DNA of 64,000 nt, taken from contig JAVJSD010000145.1 of NCBI GenBank assembly GCA_040219575.1, forward strand, positions 21,042 through 85,041, given 5' to 3'. Every line of letters starts with the position of its first letter. Position 1 is the stretch's first letter. A program made the position numbers and the translations under genes. The notes under the pieces were generated by a model, which saw only the letters and a program-made list of their open reading frames with translations, was not told the DNA's origin and did not search any database. The stretch comes from JAVJSD01 sp040219575 (GTDB lineage: Bacteria > Planctomycetota > Planctomycetia > Pirellulales > Pirellulaceae). Below are positions 28,554 to 36,911 of the stretch, in pieces.

Positions 28554-28915
28554 GAAGCGGCGTCACTTCGGCCCGCCGGGCCGACTCCTGCGAGGGACGA
28601 AAACGCCAGTGTATCGCACCCTCGTCAACGGCAACAATGCGCTGGGCGAAACGTCCGAACCATCGGCAGGCCAAATGCTGGCCCGATCCGCAGGTTTTCG
28701 ATAGGTTGAGAAATGCGTCGGGCGAAGGCCGCGGCGCACTCCTCGTCCCTCGGGACACGCTCTTTTCTTTTCGGCTCGTCTTTTCCTTGCGACCGCGGTC
28801 TTCCGCTTGCCGTTTCGGCGCACCCGCGAATGCTGTCGCCCCCGCGCGACGGTCGGTTCCGGGTGCGCATTGGCCGCGGCGCCGCCTGGCCGACTCGCTC
28901 TTGGGAGAATGCGCG
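28554..28915. other. Divergent intergenic gap
   Basis: Gap between the start of the PLP decarboxylase (28553, minus) and the polytopic membrane protein (28916, plus). Upstream promoters for both must lie here. I see no strong -35/-10 pair, no repeat and no gene. A GGGAG lies about 10 bases before the membrane-protein start. Confidence 0.4.
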
Positions 28916-30667
28916 ATGCACAGCACGCCCCGCCGTCTCGGAATCGTCCGATTTCTCTACACGCAGAATCCGTTCTACCTGCTCAGCACCGGTCTGGTGT
29001 TGTATGGACTGCACGTTTCCTTCGGGGCGGAGGGCGTGGGCGATTTCGACCGCTGGGCGCTGCTGGCGTCGTTGTGCGGCTACACGTTGCTGACGGCGGT
29101 GACGGCCGTGCTGGTCATCCGCTTGGGCAAGGTGTGGGACGACGCCCGCTCGCTGCTGCTGATCCTCTGCCTGCTGTTTCTGGCCGTCTCGACTTGCATG
29201 GACGAGTTCTGCAACACGCAGCCCGAGTTGGCGCCGAAACTGGCCGGTTTGGGCTTCCTCTTCTCGGCGGCGGTCAGCGAGGGCGTGTTGCGGTTCAGCC
29301 CGATCCGATTGCCGCTGCTGTTTCGCGCTCCGTACTACTTGATCCTGGGCCTCTTTTTCGTCTATCCCCTGGCGGTGTCGCCCGAGATCACGCAACTGGG
29401 CGAGCCGCCGATTCGCTGGCGGCTGTTGCTGTTTCCCGCGCTGTGTGGATTGGCGTTTCTGACGCTGACGCCGGCGGCGCGGCGGGGGCCGCGGTACGCC
29501 TCGCGAAGCGGCGCGCCTTGGCCCTGGCCGTTGTTTCCGTGGTCGCTGTTCTTCTTCCTGGCGCTCGGTGTGGGGCTGCGTTCGTTCCTGCTCTGCGTGT
29601 CGTTCGACCGCAACCAGGGAATGGACACGATCTTCGGCGGATACTTTCTCACGCCGCTGCTGCTGGCGCTGGCGGTCGTCGTTGTTGAAATCATGCGCAG
29701 GCACGACGAACCGGAAATGCAGGGCGTGGTGATGCTGCTGGCGCCGCTGCTGCTGCCGCTGTCGGCGCGGTGGTCACGGATTGATTCGGCGTCGGATGCG
29801 TTTTATCACGAAGTGACCGGCACGTACGGTTCTCCGCTGTGGCTGACGCTGCTCGCCCTGGCGGCGTTTTACGCCTACGGCATGCGCCGCCGCGCGCCAC
29901 TGGCCGAGACCGGACTGACGTTCAGCCTGCTTGCGCTCTGTTTTGTGGGAAGAGAGACCGACGGCCTGCAGACGCTGGTCGCGCCGCAATGGCTGCCGCT
30001 GTTGGCGCTCAGCGGCGTGCAAGCGGCGCTGGCCGCGCGACGCCGCACGACCGGCCGCTATCTCGCCGCCTCGCTGTCGCTGGCGGCCGCCGGTTACGTG
30101 TTGCTGCGGCAGACGGACTACGCCGAACTCGCCCTGCCGATCGTGGTTCACGGCGTCCTGCTGGCGATCCTCACGATCGGCGCGACACGCAGCGGAGAGT
30201 TGGCCGGTTTTCTCCGCACGATATCCTCGATCGGCATCGCCGGCCTGGCGATCGCCAGTGTGCTGTGGTCAGGCGAACTGTGGACGAACGGCGATTGGCT
30301 CAAGGAACTGCGGCCTGGCCTCGTGGCGTCGAACAGCGAGTCGCTGGCGGCCGAACTCCAACTGATCTACCTGACCGGCATGGCCCTGTTGGCGCTCGGC
30401 TATTGGCGCCTGACGCGCGAACGCTGTGCGCTCGCCGCGGGAGGAGCAAACCTGTGCCTCGAATACGCGTGCCAGGGCTGGTGGTTGAGCGGGCTGCTGC
30501 TGGAGCGCCTGGGACCGCGCGGCTTCGCCACGCTCGCCGCCGGTACGCTCTGTTTCCTGATCGCCGCCCTCATCTCCGCCGCCAAAGGCGGCCTACTGGC
30601 GGTTCTCTGGAGGAAGACGCGCCGCTACTGGACGACCGCGCTCGCAACACCAAGCGTGCGGGCGTGA
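28916..30667 (+). CDS. Polytopic membrane protein of unknown function
   Basis: 583 residues from the ATG at 28916, preceded by GGGAG. At least twelve hydrophobic segments span the sequence (for example LLLILCLLFLAVSTCMDEFC, GVLLAILTIGATRSGE and ALLALGYWRLTRERC). No transporter signature, such as Walker, SNT or MFS loops, stands out. The extended open frame upstream is non-membrane and was not used. It is co-directional with no other gene nearby. It is probably an integral inner-membrane protein, and I do not assign a function. Confidence 0.75.
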   Translation: MHSTPRRLGIVRFLYTQNPFYLLSTGLVLYGLHVSFGAEGVGDFDRWALLASLCGYTLLTAVTAVLVIRLGKVWDDARSLLLILCLLFLAVSTCMDEFCNTQPELAPKLAGLGFLFSAAVSEGVLRFSPIRLPLLFRAPYYLILGLFFVYPLAVSPEITQLGEPPIRWRLLLFPALCGLAFLTLTPAARRGPRYASRSGAPWPWPLFPWSLFFFLALGVGLRSFLLCVSFDRNQGMDTIFGGYFLTPLLLALAVVVVEIMRRHDEPEMQGVVMLLAPLLLPLSARWSRIDSASDAFYHEVTGTYGSPLWLTLLALAAFYAYGMRRRAPLAETGLTFSLLALCFVGRETDGLQTLVAPQWLPLLALSGVQAALAARRRTTGRYLAASLSLAAAGYVLLRQTDYAELALPIVVHGVLLAILTIGATRSGELAGFLRTISSIGIAGLAIASVLWSGELWTNGDWLKELRPGLVASNSESLAAELQLIYLTGMALLALGYWRLTRERCALAAGGANLCLEYACQGWWLSGLLLERLGPRGFATLAAGTLCFLIAALISAAKGGLLAVLWRKTRRYWTTALATPSVRA

Positions 30668-30672
30668 ATGAG

Positions 30673-30832
30673 GATTTTAGATTTCAGATTTCAGATTGTA
30701 GGTGCGCAGGTCGACACGAATGGGAACAGATTTTGATCATTCGCGTCGGTCAGCATTCCTCGGTGGTTTCCGCACCCGTCTTTTCAATCTGAAATCTGCA
30801 ATCTGCAATCTGAAATCTGCAATCCGAAATCC
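30673..30832. repeat. Inverted clusters of AATCTGAAATCTGC-type repeats
   Basis: At 30673-30698 the sequence is a run of ATTTCAGATT-like units. At 30785-30832 the complementary form, CAATCTGAAATCTGC, is repeated about three times. The two clusters are inverted relative to each other across a 90-base centre and can pair. They lie between the convergent ends of the polytopic protein and ispD, so they may act as a two-way terminator or be a repeat scar. Confidence 0.7.
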
Positions 30833-31573
30833 CTACCGCCACATATCATCGCCGGCGAACGGATTGCCGGCGCCGAAGATCTTTGGCTTGGGCATCGCTT
30901 TCAGCGCGTGCGAGGCGAAGTGCAAGTCTTCCTTGGTGGTGATCTTCAGGTTGATCGGCGAACCCTGCACCACGGTCACCGGGTGGCCGAACTGCTCGAC
31001 GAGTTGAGCCTCGTCGGTCGGCTGGCTCTTGCCGCGGCGGGCGTAGGCGTCGATCAGCAGTTGGCGGCGGAAAACCTGCGGCGTCTGCGCCTCCCACAGC
31101 GACTCGCGGGAGACGGTCTCCTTGATCAGATGATCACCGCCGACCCGCTTCAGCGTGCCGGCGATCGGCACGGCCAGGATCGCGGCGTCGCTCTTTTCCG
31201 CCTCGGCGAAGACGCGGTCAATCCACTCGTTGGCCAGGCAAGGTCGGGCCGCATCGTGGATGGCGACGAAATCGACGTCGTCGCGGACCTGCGTCAGCGC
31301 GCTTTGCACCGAGTCGGCCCGCTCGGCGCCCCCCTCCACAACCTCGATGCCCAGGATCGCGATATTGCCGCCGAACTTGTCGTAAAAGTACTCGCGATCT
31401 TCGGGCGAGATGACGAGGATCGTCTGCTTGACGTCGTCGCGATTCAGGAAGCGGTCGGCCGCGTGCATCCACACCGGACGGTTATCGAGCGGCGCGAACG
31501 GCTTCTTGTAATGCTTGTCGCGAAACCGCTGGCTCTTGCCGGCGGCGGGCAGAATGACGGCGAAGGAGGACAT
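30833..31573 (-). CDS. ispD: 2-C-methyl-D-erythritol 4-phosphate cytidylyltransferase
   Basis: 246 residues beginning MSSFAVILPAAGKSQRF. The P-loop-like LPAAGKSQRF with the following KKPF is the CTP-binding signature of IspD. The substrate loop DDVDFVAIHDAARPCL and the inner VPIAGTLKRV and AQTPQVFRRQLL also match. IspD activates MEP with CTP in the cytoplasmic MEP pathway to isoprenoids. Length agrees with the family. It is not beside other isoprenoid genes. Repeats lie both downstream (30673-30832) and upstream (31641-31850). Confidence 0.93.
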   Translation of the reverse strand: MSSFAVILPAAGKSQRFRDKHYKKPFAPLDNRPVWMHAADRFLNRDDVKQTILVISPEDREYFYDKFGGNIAILGIEVVEGGAERADSVQSALTQVRDDVDFVAIHDAARPCLANEWIDRVFAEAEKSDAAILAVPIAGTLKRVGGDHLIKETVSRESLWEAQTPQVFRRQLLIDAYARRGKSQPTDEAQLVEQFGHPVTVVQGSPINLKITTKEDLHFASHALKAMPKPKIFGAGNPFAGDDMWR

Positions 31574-31640
31574 GGCGCTCGGTTTGATGTTCGCGGAGTC
31601 GGTGCAATACGCTGATTATACCGGGGATGCGCCGCCGCAG

Positions 31641-31818
31641 AAGGTAAAGGGTAAAAGGAAAAAGGTAAAAGTGGGACAGTCGTGGCCGATGCTGCCAGCA
31701 TCGCCGAAGCGATCAAGTTTGTGAAGCGAGGGACGCTGTCGGAACGCATCGGTGAAGATGCTCATGGCCTTCGCCACTTTTACCTTTTGCCTCTTGCCTT
31801 TTGCCCTTTACTTTTTGA
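31641..31818. repeat. Inverted purine/pyrimidine repeat pair with a hairpin
   Basis: AAGGTAAAGGGTAAAAGG runs from 31641, and the pyrimidine-rich counterpart TTTTACCTTTTGCCTCTTGCC runs from about 31778 to 31818. These arms are imperfectly complementary. Between them sits the hairpin CCGATGCTGCCAGCATCGC (31686-31704). The unit fills the gap between ispD and the dehydrogenase gene, outside any coding sequence. Confidence 0.55.
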
Positions 31819-31831
31819 CTTGTGAAACGCT

Positions 31832-31850
31832 CCGATGCTGGCAGCATCGG
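31832..31850. repeat. CCGATGC/GCATCGG hairpin
   Basis: CCGATGCTGGCAGCATCGG is a member of the family that also occurs at 74, 231 and 31686. It abuts the stop codon of the dehydrogenase gene (minus strand), a position where a hairpin could end its transcript. Confidence 0.65.
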
Positions 31851-32942
31851 CTACGGCGTCGCGTACTCCAAGATCGTCTTGATTCCTTGCGGGCGGCGAT
31901 TGGTGAAATGCCACAGCGAGTCTTCCGGCGCGACGCGATCGGTGATCAGGGACGACAGTTGTACGCGATGCGTGACGGCCAGGCTCGTCAGATCCGAGAG
32001 CGCGTCGCGGAAGTCGCGTGGGGCGGCGTTCACGCAGCCGACGTGCACATGATTGCGCAGCACGCCGTGCCGCATCATCCCAGCTACGTTCAAGTCGCGC
32101 GGGCGCGGTTGTCGCGAACTCCCCAGCCAGACCAGCACCCCGCAACTGGCCAAGGCCGAGGCCGCGCGGACCATCACGGAATCGGCGCCGGTGCATTCCA
32201 GGATTAAATCGAAGCCGGTCTGTTCGACATCGTCCGGCTCCAGCGCGCCTTCGGCGTCCGGCAGGTAGGCGGCGCCCAGGGCGACGGCGAGTTGGGCGCG
32301 GAACGAATCGACGTCGTCGCGGCCGAACAGCGTCACCGGCCAGTTGCGCGCCCGGCAGGCGATCACCGCGGCGAAGCCGATCGGCCCCATGCCGGTGACC
32401 AGCACACGGGGAGGCGTCTCGGCGGTCCAAACGGTCTGGCCCAGCCGCGCCTTTTGTAGCGTGAGCGCTTCGTTGACGCCCTTTTCGGAGACGGCCAGCG
32501 GTTCCGCCAGCACGGCGAGATCCGCGATGCCGCCGGGGACGGCGATCAAATGCTCCGGACGATCGAGCCACCGTGGCGGAGAGAATCCGTGAGCGACGAC
32601 GATGCCCCGTTCGGTGTACGCACCAAAGGGGAGCATGTCGACCCGCGCGGTCGGTCTTCCCTGGGATCGCCGTACAACGGGCACCACAAGATCGCCGGGT
32701 GAAACATCGACCACACCGTCGCCCACAGCTTCCACCTCCGCCAGGCATTCGTGGCCAAGCACGAGGAAGACTTCACCCGCCGGAACCAGCGGCGCGGCGG
32801 AGCCGAGAATCTCGCGATCGGTGCCGCAGACGCCTAATTGCAGCGTCCGGCACAGCACCTCGCCCGCGGCGGGCGTCGGCGGCGAGGGCAATTCGACGAA
32901 GCCAGGTTCGGTGGAGCCGGTGAAGGCGGCGATGGCCCGCAT
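31851..32942 (-). CDS. Medium-chain dehydrogenase, glucose 1-dehydrogenase-like
   Basis: 363 residues from the ATG at 32942 (MRAIAAFTG). The catalytic-zinc pattern CGTDREIL and GHECLAEVEAVGDG is present. LAEPLAVSEKGV and GMGPIGFAAVIACRARNWPV show the Rossmann cofactor domain, in the style of archaeal and haloarchaeal glucose dehydrogenases. The structural-zinc lobe between DLVVPVVRR and FGAYTERG carries no cysteines, as in the Haloferax-type enzyme. It would oxidise a sugar with NAD(P); the sugar is not certain. The usual start is the one chosen, since the longer upstream frame is atypical. Confidence 0.8.
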   Translation of the reverse strand: MRAIAAFTGSTEPGFVELPSPPTPAAGEVLCRTLQLGVCGTDREILGSAAPLVPAGEVFLVLGHECLAEVEAVGDGVVDVSPGDLVVPVVRRSQGRPTARVDMLPFGAYTERGIVVAHGFSPPRWLDRPEHLIAVPGGIADLAVLAEPLAVSEKGVNEALTLQKARLGQTVWTAETPPRVLVTGMGPIGFAAVIACRARNWPVTLFGRDDVDSFRAQLAVALGAAYLPDAEGALEPDDVEQTGFDLILECTGADSVMVRAASALASCGVLVWLGSSRQPRPRDLNVAGMMRHGVLRNHVHVGCVNAAPRDFRDALSDLTSLAVTHRVQLSSLITDRVAPEDSLWHFTNRRPQGIKTILEYATP

Positions 32943-33188
32943 GGTGTCGCCAGATTGCTGGAGGAGGAAAACGGTGCGCTGGCCGCACCAATGCGCAGGG
33001 AAGTTACTCGAATTCTGCCTGCTGAGAGGGCAGGTTTTCAACCGGCCTTGCCGACCTAGAATGAAGTAGCCTTGCGGCGTCGCGGGCTCAGTGGCAAGAT
33101 GAGATCGCGTCGCCCACCCCCCTGGTCGTGGTGCGCGCCGCGATTCTCCCTACCCTTCGCCCTCCCTCGTGCCGGACGGCTTTGAAAC

Positions 33189-33866
33189 ATGTTTCGACGT
33201 CACGTCCTGGCGCGCTACCGGCTCTATTCTCGCCGTATTCGGCGGTACATTTTTCACAACATCCTGCACGCCGACGACCCGCCGCACAAGCTGGCGCTGG
33301 GCATCGCGTTGGCGATGTTTGTAACGTTTACGCCCACCGTCGGACTGCAGATGGTGCTGGTGTTTTTCCTGGCGTGGTTGCTGCGCGGCAATAAAGTGGT
33401 CGGCGTGCCGCTGGTCTGGCTCTCCAATCCAATCACGATCCCCCCCATCTTCTATTTCAACTACTGGGTGGGCGCGGTGGTGATGGGGGGAGAATTGAAG
33501 GGCTTCGGCTGGTTTGTCGATTCGGTCAAGTTCGCGGAGAGCCAGGCCGCCAATGGGAGTTGGTGGGGAGAAAGCTGGTGGCTCCGCGTCAGCAGCTACT
33601 TCAGCTCCCTGGTGGAGATCGCCGTGCCGCTGTGGTTGGGCAGCATGATCGTCGCCCTGGCGCTGGCCGCGCCCACATACTATATCTGCTACTGGACGAT
33701 CTGCTGGTACCGCATGAAGCGTTGGGGACAACTCGTACCTCCCTCGGCGCAACCGCACGCCGAACAACTGTCGGTGGAGCGACGCCTGTCGAAGGAAGAG
33801 TCGAAAGCCGCACCGAACGACGCGGTCGAAACGGCGCCTAGCGCCGAGGCCAACGCCGATTCCTGA
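33189..33866 (+). CDS. DUF2062-domain membrane protein
   Basis: 225 residues. Residues about 20-110 show the DUF2062 pattern: HKLALGIALAMFVTFTPTVG, a hydrophobic span and WLSNPITIPPIFYFNYWVG. A second pair of helices lies around 140-185. The C-terminal 40 residues are acidic and disordered. DUF2062 proteins are inner-membrane proteins, often linked to lipid or surface-polymer export, but the activity is not known. It stands alone upstream of the symporter gene. Confidence 0.85.
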   Translation: MFRRHVLARYRLYSRRIRRYIFHNILHADDPPHKLALGIALAMFVTFTPTVGLQMVLVFFLAWLLRGNKVVGVPLVWLSNPITIPPIFYFNYWVGAVVMGGELKGFGWFVDSVKFAESQAANGSWWGESWWLRVSSYFSSLVEIAVPLWLGSMIVALALAAPTYYICYWTICWYRMKRWGQLVPPSAQPHAEQLSVERRLSKEESKAAPNDAVETAPSAEANADS

Positions 33867-34031
33867 ACTCCAACGACTCACAATGCCTCGCGGCCCAGCG
33901 GGCCATTCTTCTCCGGCCTGCCGCATCGCCGATTGAACTGTTGCGGCCCGCAATACGCAGCCTACAATAGGGGCCAACCCACCGACGGCCCGCGGGCCGA
34001 CTTCGCCCCTCTTCCTTGATGGACCCACCCC

Positions 34032-36221
34032 ATGCAGTGGCTCGACTACGTCGTTCTCGTTGGATACTTCGCCACCATGATCGGCATCGGCGTGTACACG
34101 TCGCGGAAGATCAAGAACAAGGAAGACTACTTCATGGGGGGCCGCGGCTTCGGCAAGCTGCTGCAGACCTTCGCCGCTTTCGGGGCGGGAACCGGTTCGA
34201 GCGACCCCGTGGCCACCGGACGCACCACCTTCACCAGCGGCATGAGCGGCATGTGGAGCGTGATGTACTGGCTGTTCGTCACCCCGTTCTACTGGATCAC
34301 CGGCGTCTGGTATCGCCGCATGCGGCATCTCACGCTCGGCGACTGGTTCGTCGAACGCTACCAGTCGCGGCACATCGGCCTGGGCTACGCCATCTTCGGC
34401 ATCGGCTTCTTTATCGTTTACGGCTCGATGATGTTCTCGGCCATCGGCAAGGTCGCGGCCCCCTTGGTGCAGGCCGACACGGTGGCGATTCCCGGTGTGG
34501 GCGTGGTGGGAATCGAATACGTCCTGGTGCCGATCATCGGGCTCGTCGTGCTCGGCTACGGCATCGCGGGTGGTTTGGAGGCGGCCTACTACACCGACCT
34601 GATCCAAGGGCTGTGCATCATCCTGCTGTCGATCATCCTGATCCCGTTCGGACTGAACATGCTGGTGCAGGAGTTCGGCGATCCCAGCACCCAGAGCATG
34701 TTCGCGGGCTTCAAGATCATGCATCAGCAGTTGCCGCCGGAGTATTTCGATGTCGTCGGCTCGACCAGCGGCAGCGAGTTCCCCTGGTACCGCATCCTGG
34801 CGGTGGTGATCATCAACCTGGTCGGCATCGTGGTGCAGCCGCACTTCATCGCCACCGGTGGTGGCTCCGCCAAGACCGAGACGAACGCCCGAGTCGGCCT
34901 GGTGGTGGGAAATTTCCTCAAGCGATTCTGCACGATCGGCTGGGTGCTGACCGCCCTGATCGCGCTGGCCCTGTACGCCGACAACGCCGAGTTGATCTCC
35001 GACCCCGACAAAACCTGGGGCGTCGCCTCGCGCGAACTGTTGCCGGTCGGGCTGACGGGCCTGATGCTGGCCTGCCTGTTGGCCGCGCTCATGAGCAGCG
35101 CCGATGCTTACATGGTGGTCGGATCGGCCCTCGTCGTGCGGAACGTGTACGTCCCCTACTTCAACCCCAACGCCAGCGAACGCGAGTACGTGTTCCTGGG
35201 ACGGCTGACGGGCGGAATCATCATCCTGGGCGCCGTGGTCGTATCCCTTTTCATGATGAACGTGTTCGCGCAGTTGCAGCTAACCTGGGTGTTCGGCGTG
35301 CTGTTCGCCGCGCCCTTCTGGGTCGGCATGTACTGGCGAGGCGCGACACGGGCCGGGGCTTGGGCTTCGGTCGCGTTCTGCGCCCTGATGTTCTTTGCGA
35401 TTCCCTTTCTGGCGCCGCGAGTGTATCCCGCCCTGCGGACCAGCGAGGCCTTCCTGGTGACCAACGAAGTCGTCGTCACCACCACGCTCCGCAAGGCGGC
35501 GCCTTCGGACGTCAAGAAGCGGGCCAGCGAGATCGCCACCTGGGAGCAGAAGTTGGCCGTCGCGGAGAAGCTCGAAGACGCCGCCAAGCGCGAGACGGCG
35601 ATCGCCGACCTGGGCGCCAAGCCGGCGCCGCTGGCCGTCGGCGATACGGTGGAGATGGTTGAACAGAGCGGCGGACAGAGCGTCTTCTGGGGAGACGGGG
35701 TGACGCCGGTCGACAAGGGCGTCAAACGCGTGCCGCATGGCGAAACCCGCCGCCTCGACGAAAACACGACGCAGCTCCTGCTGGTCTATCCCGAGGGAAC
35801 CAAGCTCGAGGGGCAAGGCAACTTCAAGCTCGATTTCCTGATGTATCAACTCATCGGAGTCGACCTGCAGCACCTCTCCAACGCGATGCTGTCGACGCTC
35901 GAACTGCCCCCCAAAATCGTCACCCCGTTCCTGGTGATGATCCTCGTCAGCCTGTTCACGCCCAAGTGCGAAAAGGAAGGCCTCGATCGCTACTACTCGA
36001 AGATGAAGACGCCCGTGATCCCCGATCCCGAGAAGGACCGTCTGGAGTTGGAGAACGCCTACAAGCGGATCGACGAGCTGGAGAAAATGAAAATCTTCCC
36101 CGGCTCCAGCCTGGAGTTTCAAAAGCCGCGGGTCGGCGACATCGTGGGCTTTGTGGTTTGCGTGCTGGTCTGCTTCGCGATCATCGGCATGGCGGTGCTG
36201 GTGGCGTCGCTGGGCGGTTAG
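34032..36221 (+). CDS. Sodium:solute symporter (SLC5-like) with soluble insertion
   Basis: 729 residues with the SSF pattern: an N-terminal helix LDYVVLVGYFATMIGIGVYT, VATGRTTFTSGMSGMWSVMY, and a middle of about ten membrane helices. The odd feature is a soluble, charged block between helices (about residues 485-610) with SDVKKRASEIATWEQKLAVA and the beta-rich VPHGETRRLDENTTQLLLVY. The block is followed by further hydrophobic segments and a C-terminal helix. SSF carriers take up sugars, amino acids or ions with sodium. Beside the sulfatase and SGNH-DUF1080 genes, a glycan-derived substrate is plausible but not shown. Confidence 0.85.
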   Translation: MQWLDYVVLVGYFATMIGIGVYTSRKIKNKEDYFMGGRGFGKLLQTFAAFGAGTGSSDPVATGRTTFTSGMSGMWSVMYWLFVTPFYWITGVWYRRMRHLTLGDWFVERYQSRHIGLGYAIFGIGFFIVYGSMMFSAIGKVAAPLVQADTVAIPGVGVVGIEYVLVPIIGLVVLGYGIAGGLEAAYYTDLIQGLCIILLSIILIPFGLNMLVQEFGDPSTQSMFAGFKIMHQQLPPEYFDVVGSTSGSEFPWYRILAVVIINLVGIVVQPHFIATGGGSAKTETNARVGLVVGNFLKRFCTIGWVLTALIALALYADNAELISDPDKTWGVASRELLPVGLTGLMLACLLAALMSSADAYMVVGSALVVRNVYVPYFNPNASEREYVFLGRLTGGIIILGAVVVSLFMMNVFAQLQLTWVFGVLFAAPFWVGMYWRGATRAGAWASVAFCALMFFAIPFLAPRVYPALRTSEAFLVTNEVVVTTTLRKAAPSDVKKRASEIATWEQKLAVAEKLEDAAKRETAIADLGAKPAPLAVGDTVEMVEQSGGQSVFWGDGVTPVDKGVKRVPHGETRRLDENTTQLLLVYPEGTKLEGQGNFKLDFLMYQLIGVDLQHLSNAMLSTLELPPKIVTPFLVMILVSLFTPKCEKEGLDRYYSKMKTPVIPDPEKDRLELENAYKRIDELEKMKIFPGSSLEFQKPRVGDIVGFVVCVLVCFAIIGMAVLVASLGG

Positions 36222-36312
36222 CCGCCGATAAGATCGTGTTGTAGCGACAACGGACTCGTCCGCGGAGCCGAGCTAGGCGCCGTCTGGAAACGCAGTCCGC
36301 GCGATTCAATTC

Positions 36313-36375
36313 GTAGCGGAAGTCGTGAGACTTCCGACGGCATTGAGAAGGAGGAAGTCTCACGACTTCCGCTAC
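36313..36375. repeat. Perfect 23-base inverted repeat (GTAGCGGAAGTC family)
   Basis: GTAGCGGAAGTCGTGAGACTTCC (36313-36335) and its exact inverted copy (36353-36375) are separated by 17 bases. It is the cleanest member of the palindromic family seen at 3125 and 26351. It lies between the symporter stop and an LRR gene remnant, with no coding signal inside. Confidence 0.85.
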
Positions 36376-36404
36376 GCAGTTTCCGGACAAAGCCGCGGCG
36401 AAAC

Positions 36405-36683
36405 TCACTTCCTGAGCGGCCTTTGCATCCAGAATTGCTTTGGGCTCAACTCCTTTTTGTAGTCCGCCCAACTCGTACCGATCTTCTTGAGTGATCGCAT
36501 GTTGCGAACGCCTTGAAGTTCGTCCTGCGACAACTGCTCAGGATCGAAGTACAGAGTTTCGAGGTTCAGCGTGGCCAGCGGTGCGTAGCTGTCGATCTCC
36601 GGACAACCAGAAACGCTGAGGAACGTGAGCGGCATCTTCTCGAGGACCGAGATGTCCTTGATCCGCGGGCAATTGTCGATGCG
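36405..36683 (-). pseudogene. Remnant of a leucine-rich repeat protein
   Basis: The last 92 codons of the minus-strand frame read as the C-terminal cap of the LRR domains often attached to planctomycete kinases and secreted proteins: PLTFLSVSGCPEIDSY, PLATLNLETLYFDPEQL, a polar cap and SPKQFWMQ. Upstream of about 36683 the frame no longer looks coding. No intact start and no partner domain are present, so it is best treated as a truncated copy left by rearrangement. The palindromic repeat lies just downstream. Confidence 0.65.
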
Positions 36684-36911
36684 CAAAGGCGGGCGGAGGC
36701 TGGGAGTCGCACGACGCTGTATTCTAACACGACAATCGGTCCAAGCGACCGGCGCGACCGCGATTCGACGGACGCGCGTCTTCCACTTCACCAGGAAGCC
36801 GACGCCGCCGCTTGCGCGATCGAAACTTGTGCTTGCCTCCGTCGCCGTGGTTACAATACGTCCGCGCGTCACCGCCCCAACTGGCTGAACCCGAATACAT
36901 TGGAATTGACG

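Noticed and set aside
26943..28709. 588-codon plus-strand frame
   Set aside because: It is antisense to the PLP decarboxylase, whose lysine and aspartate motifs are intact.
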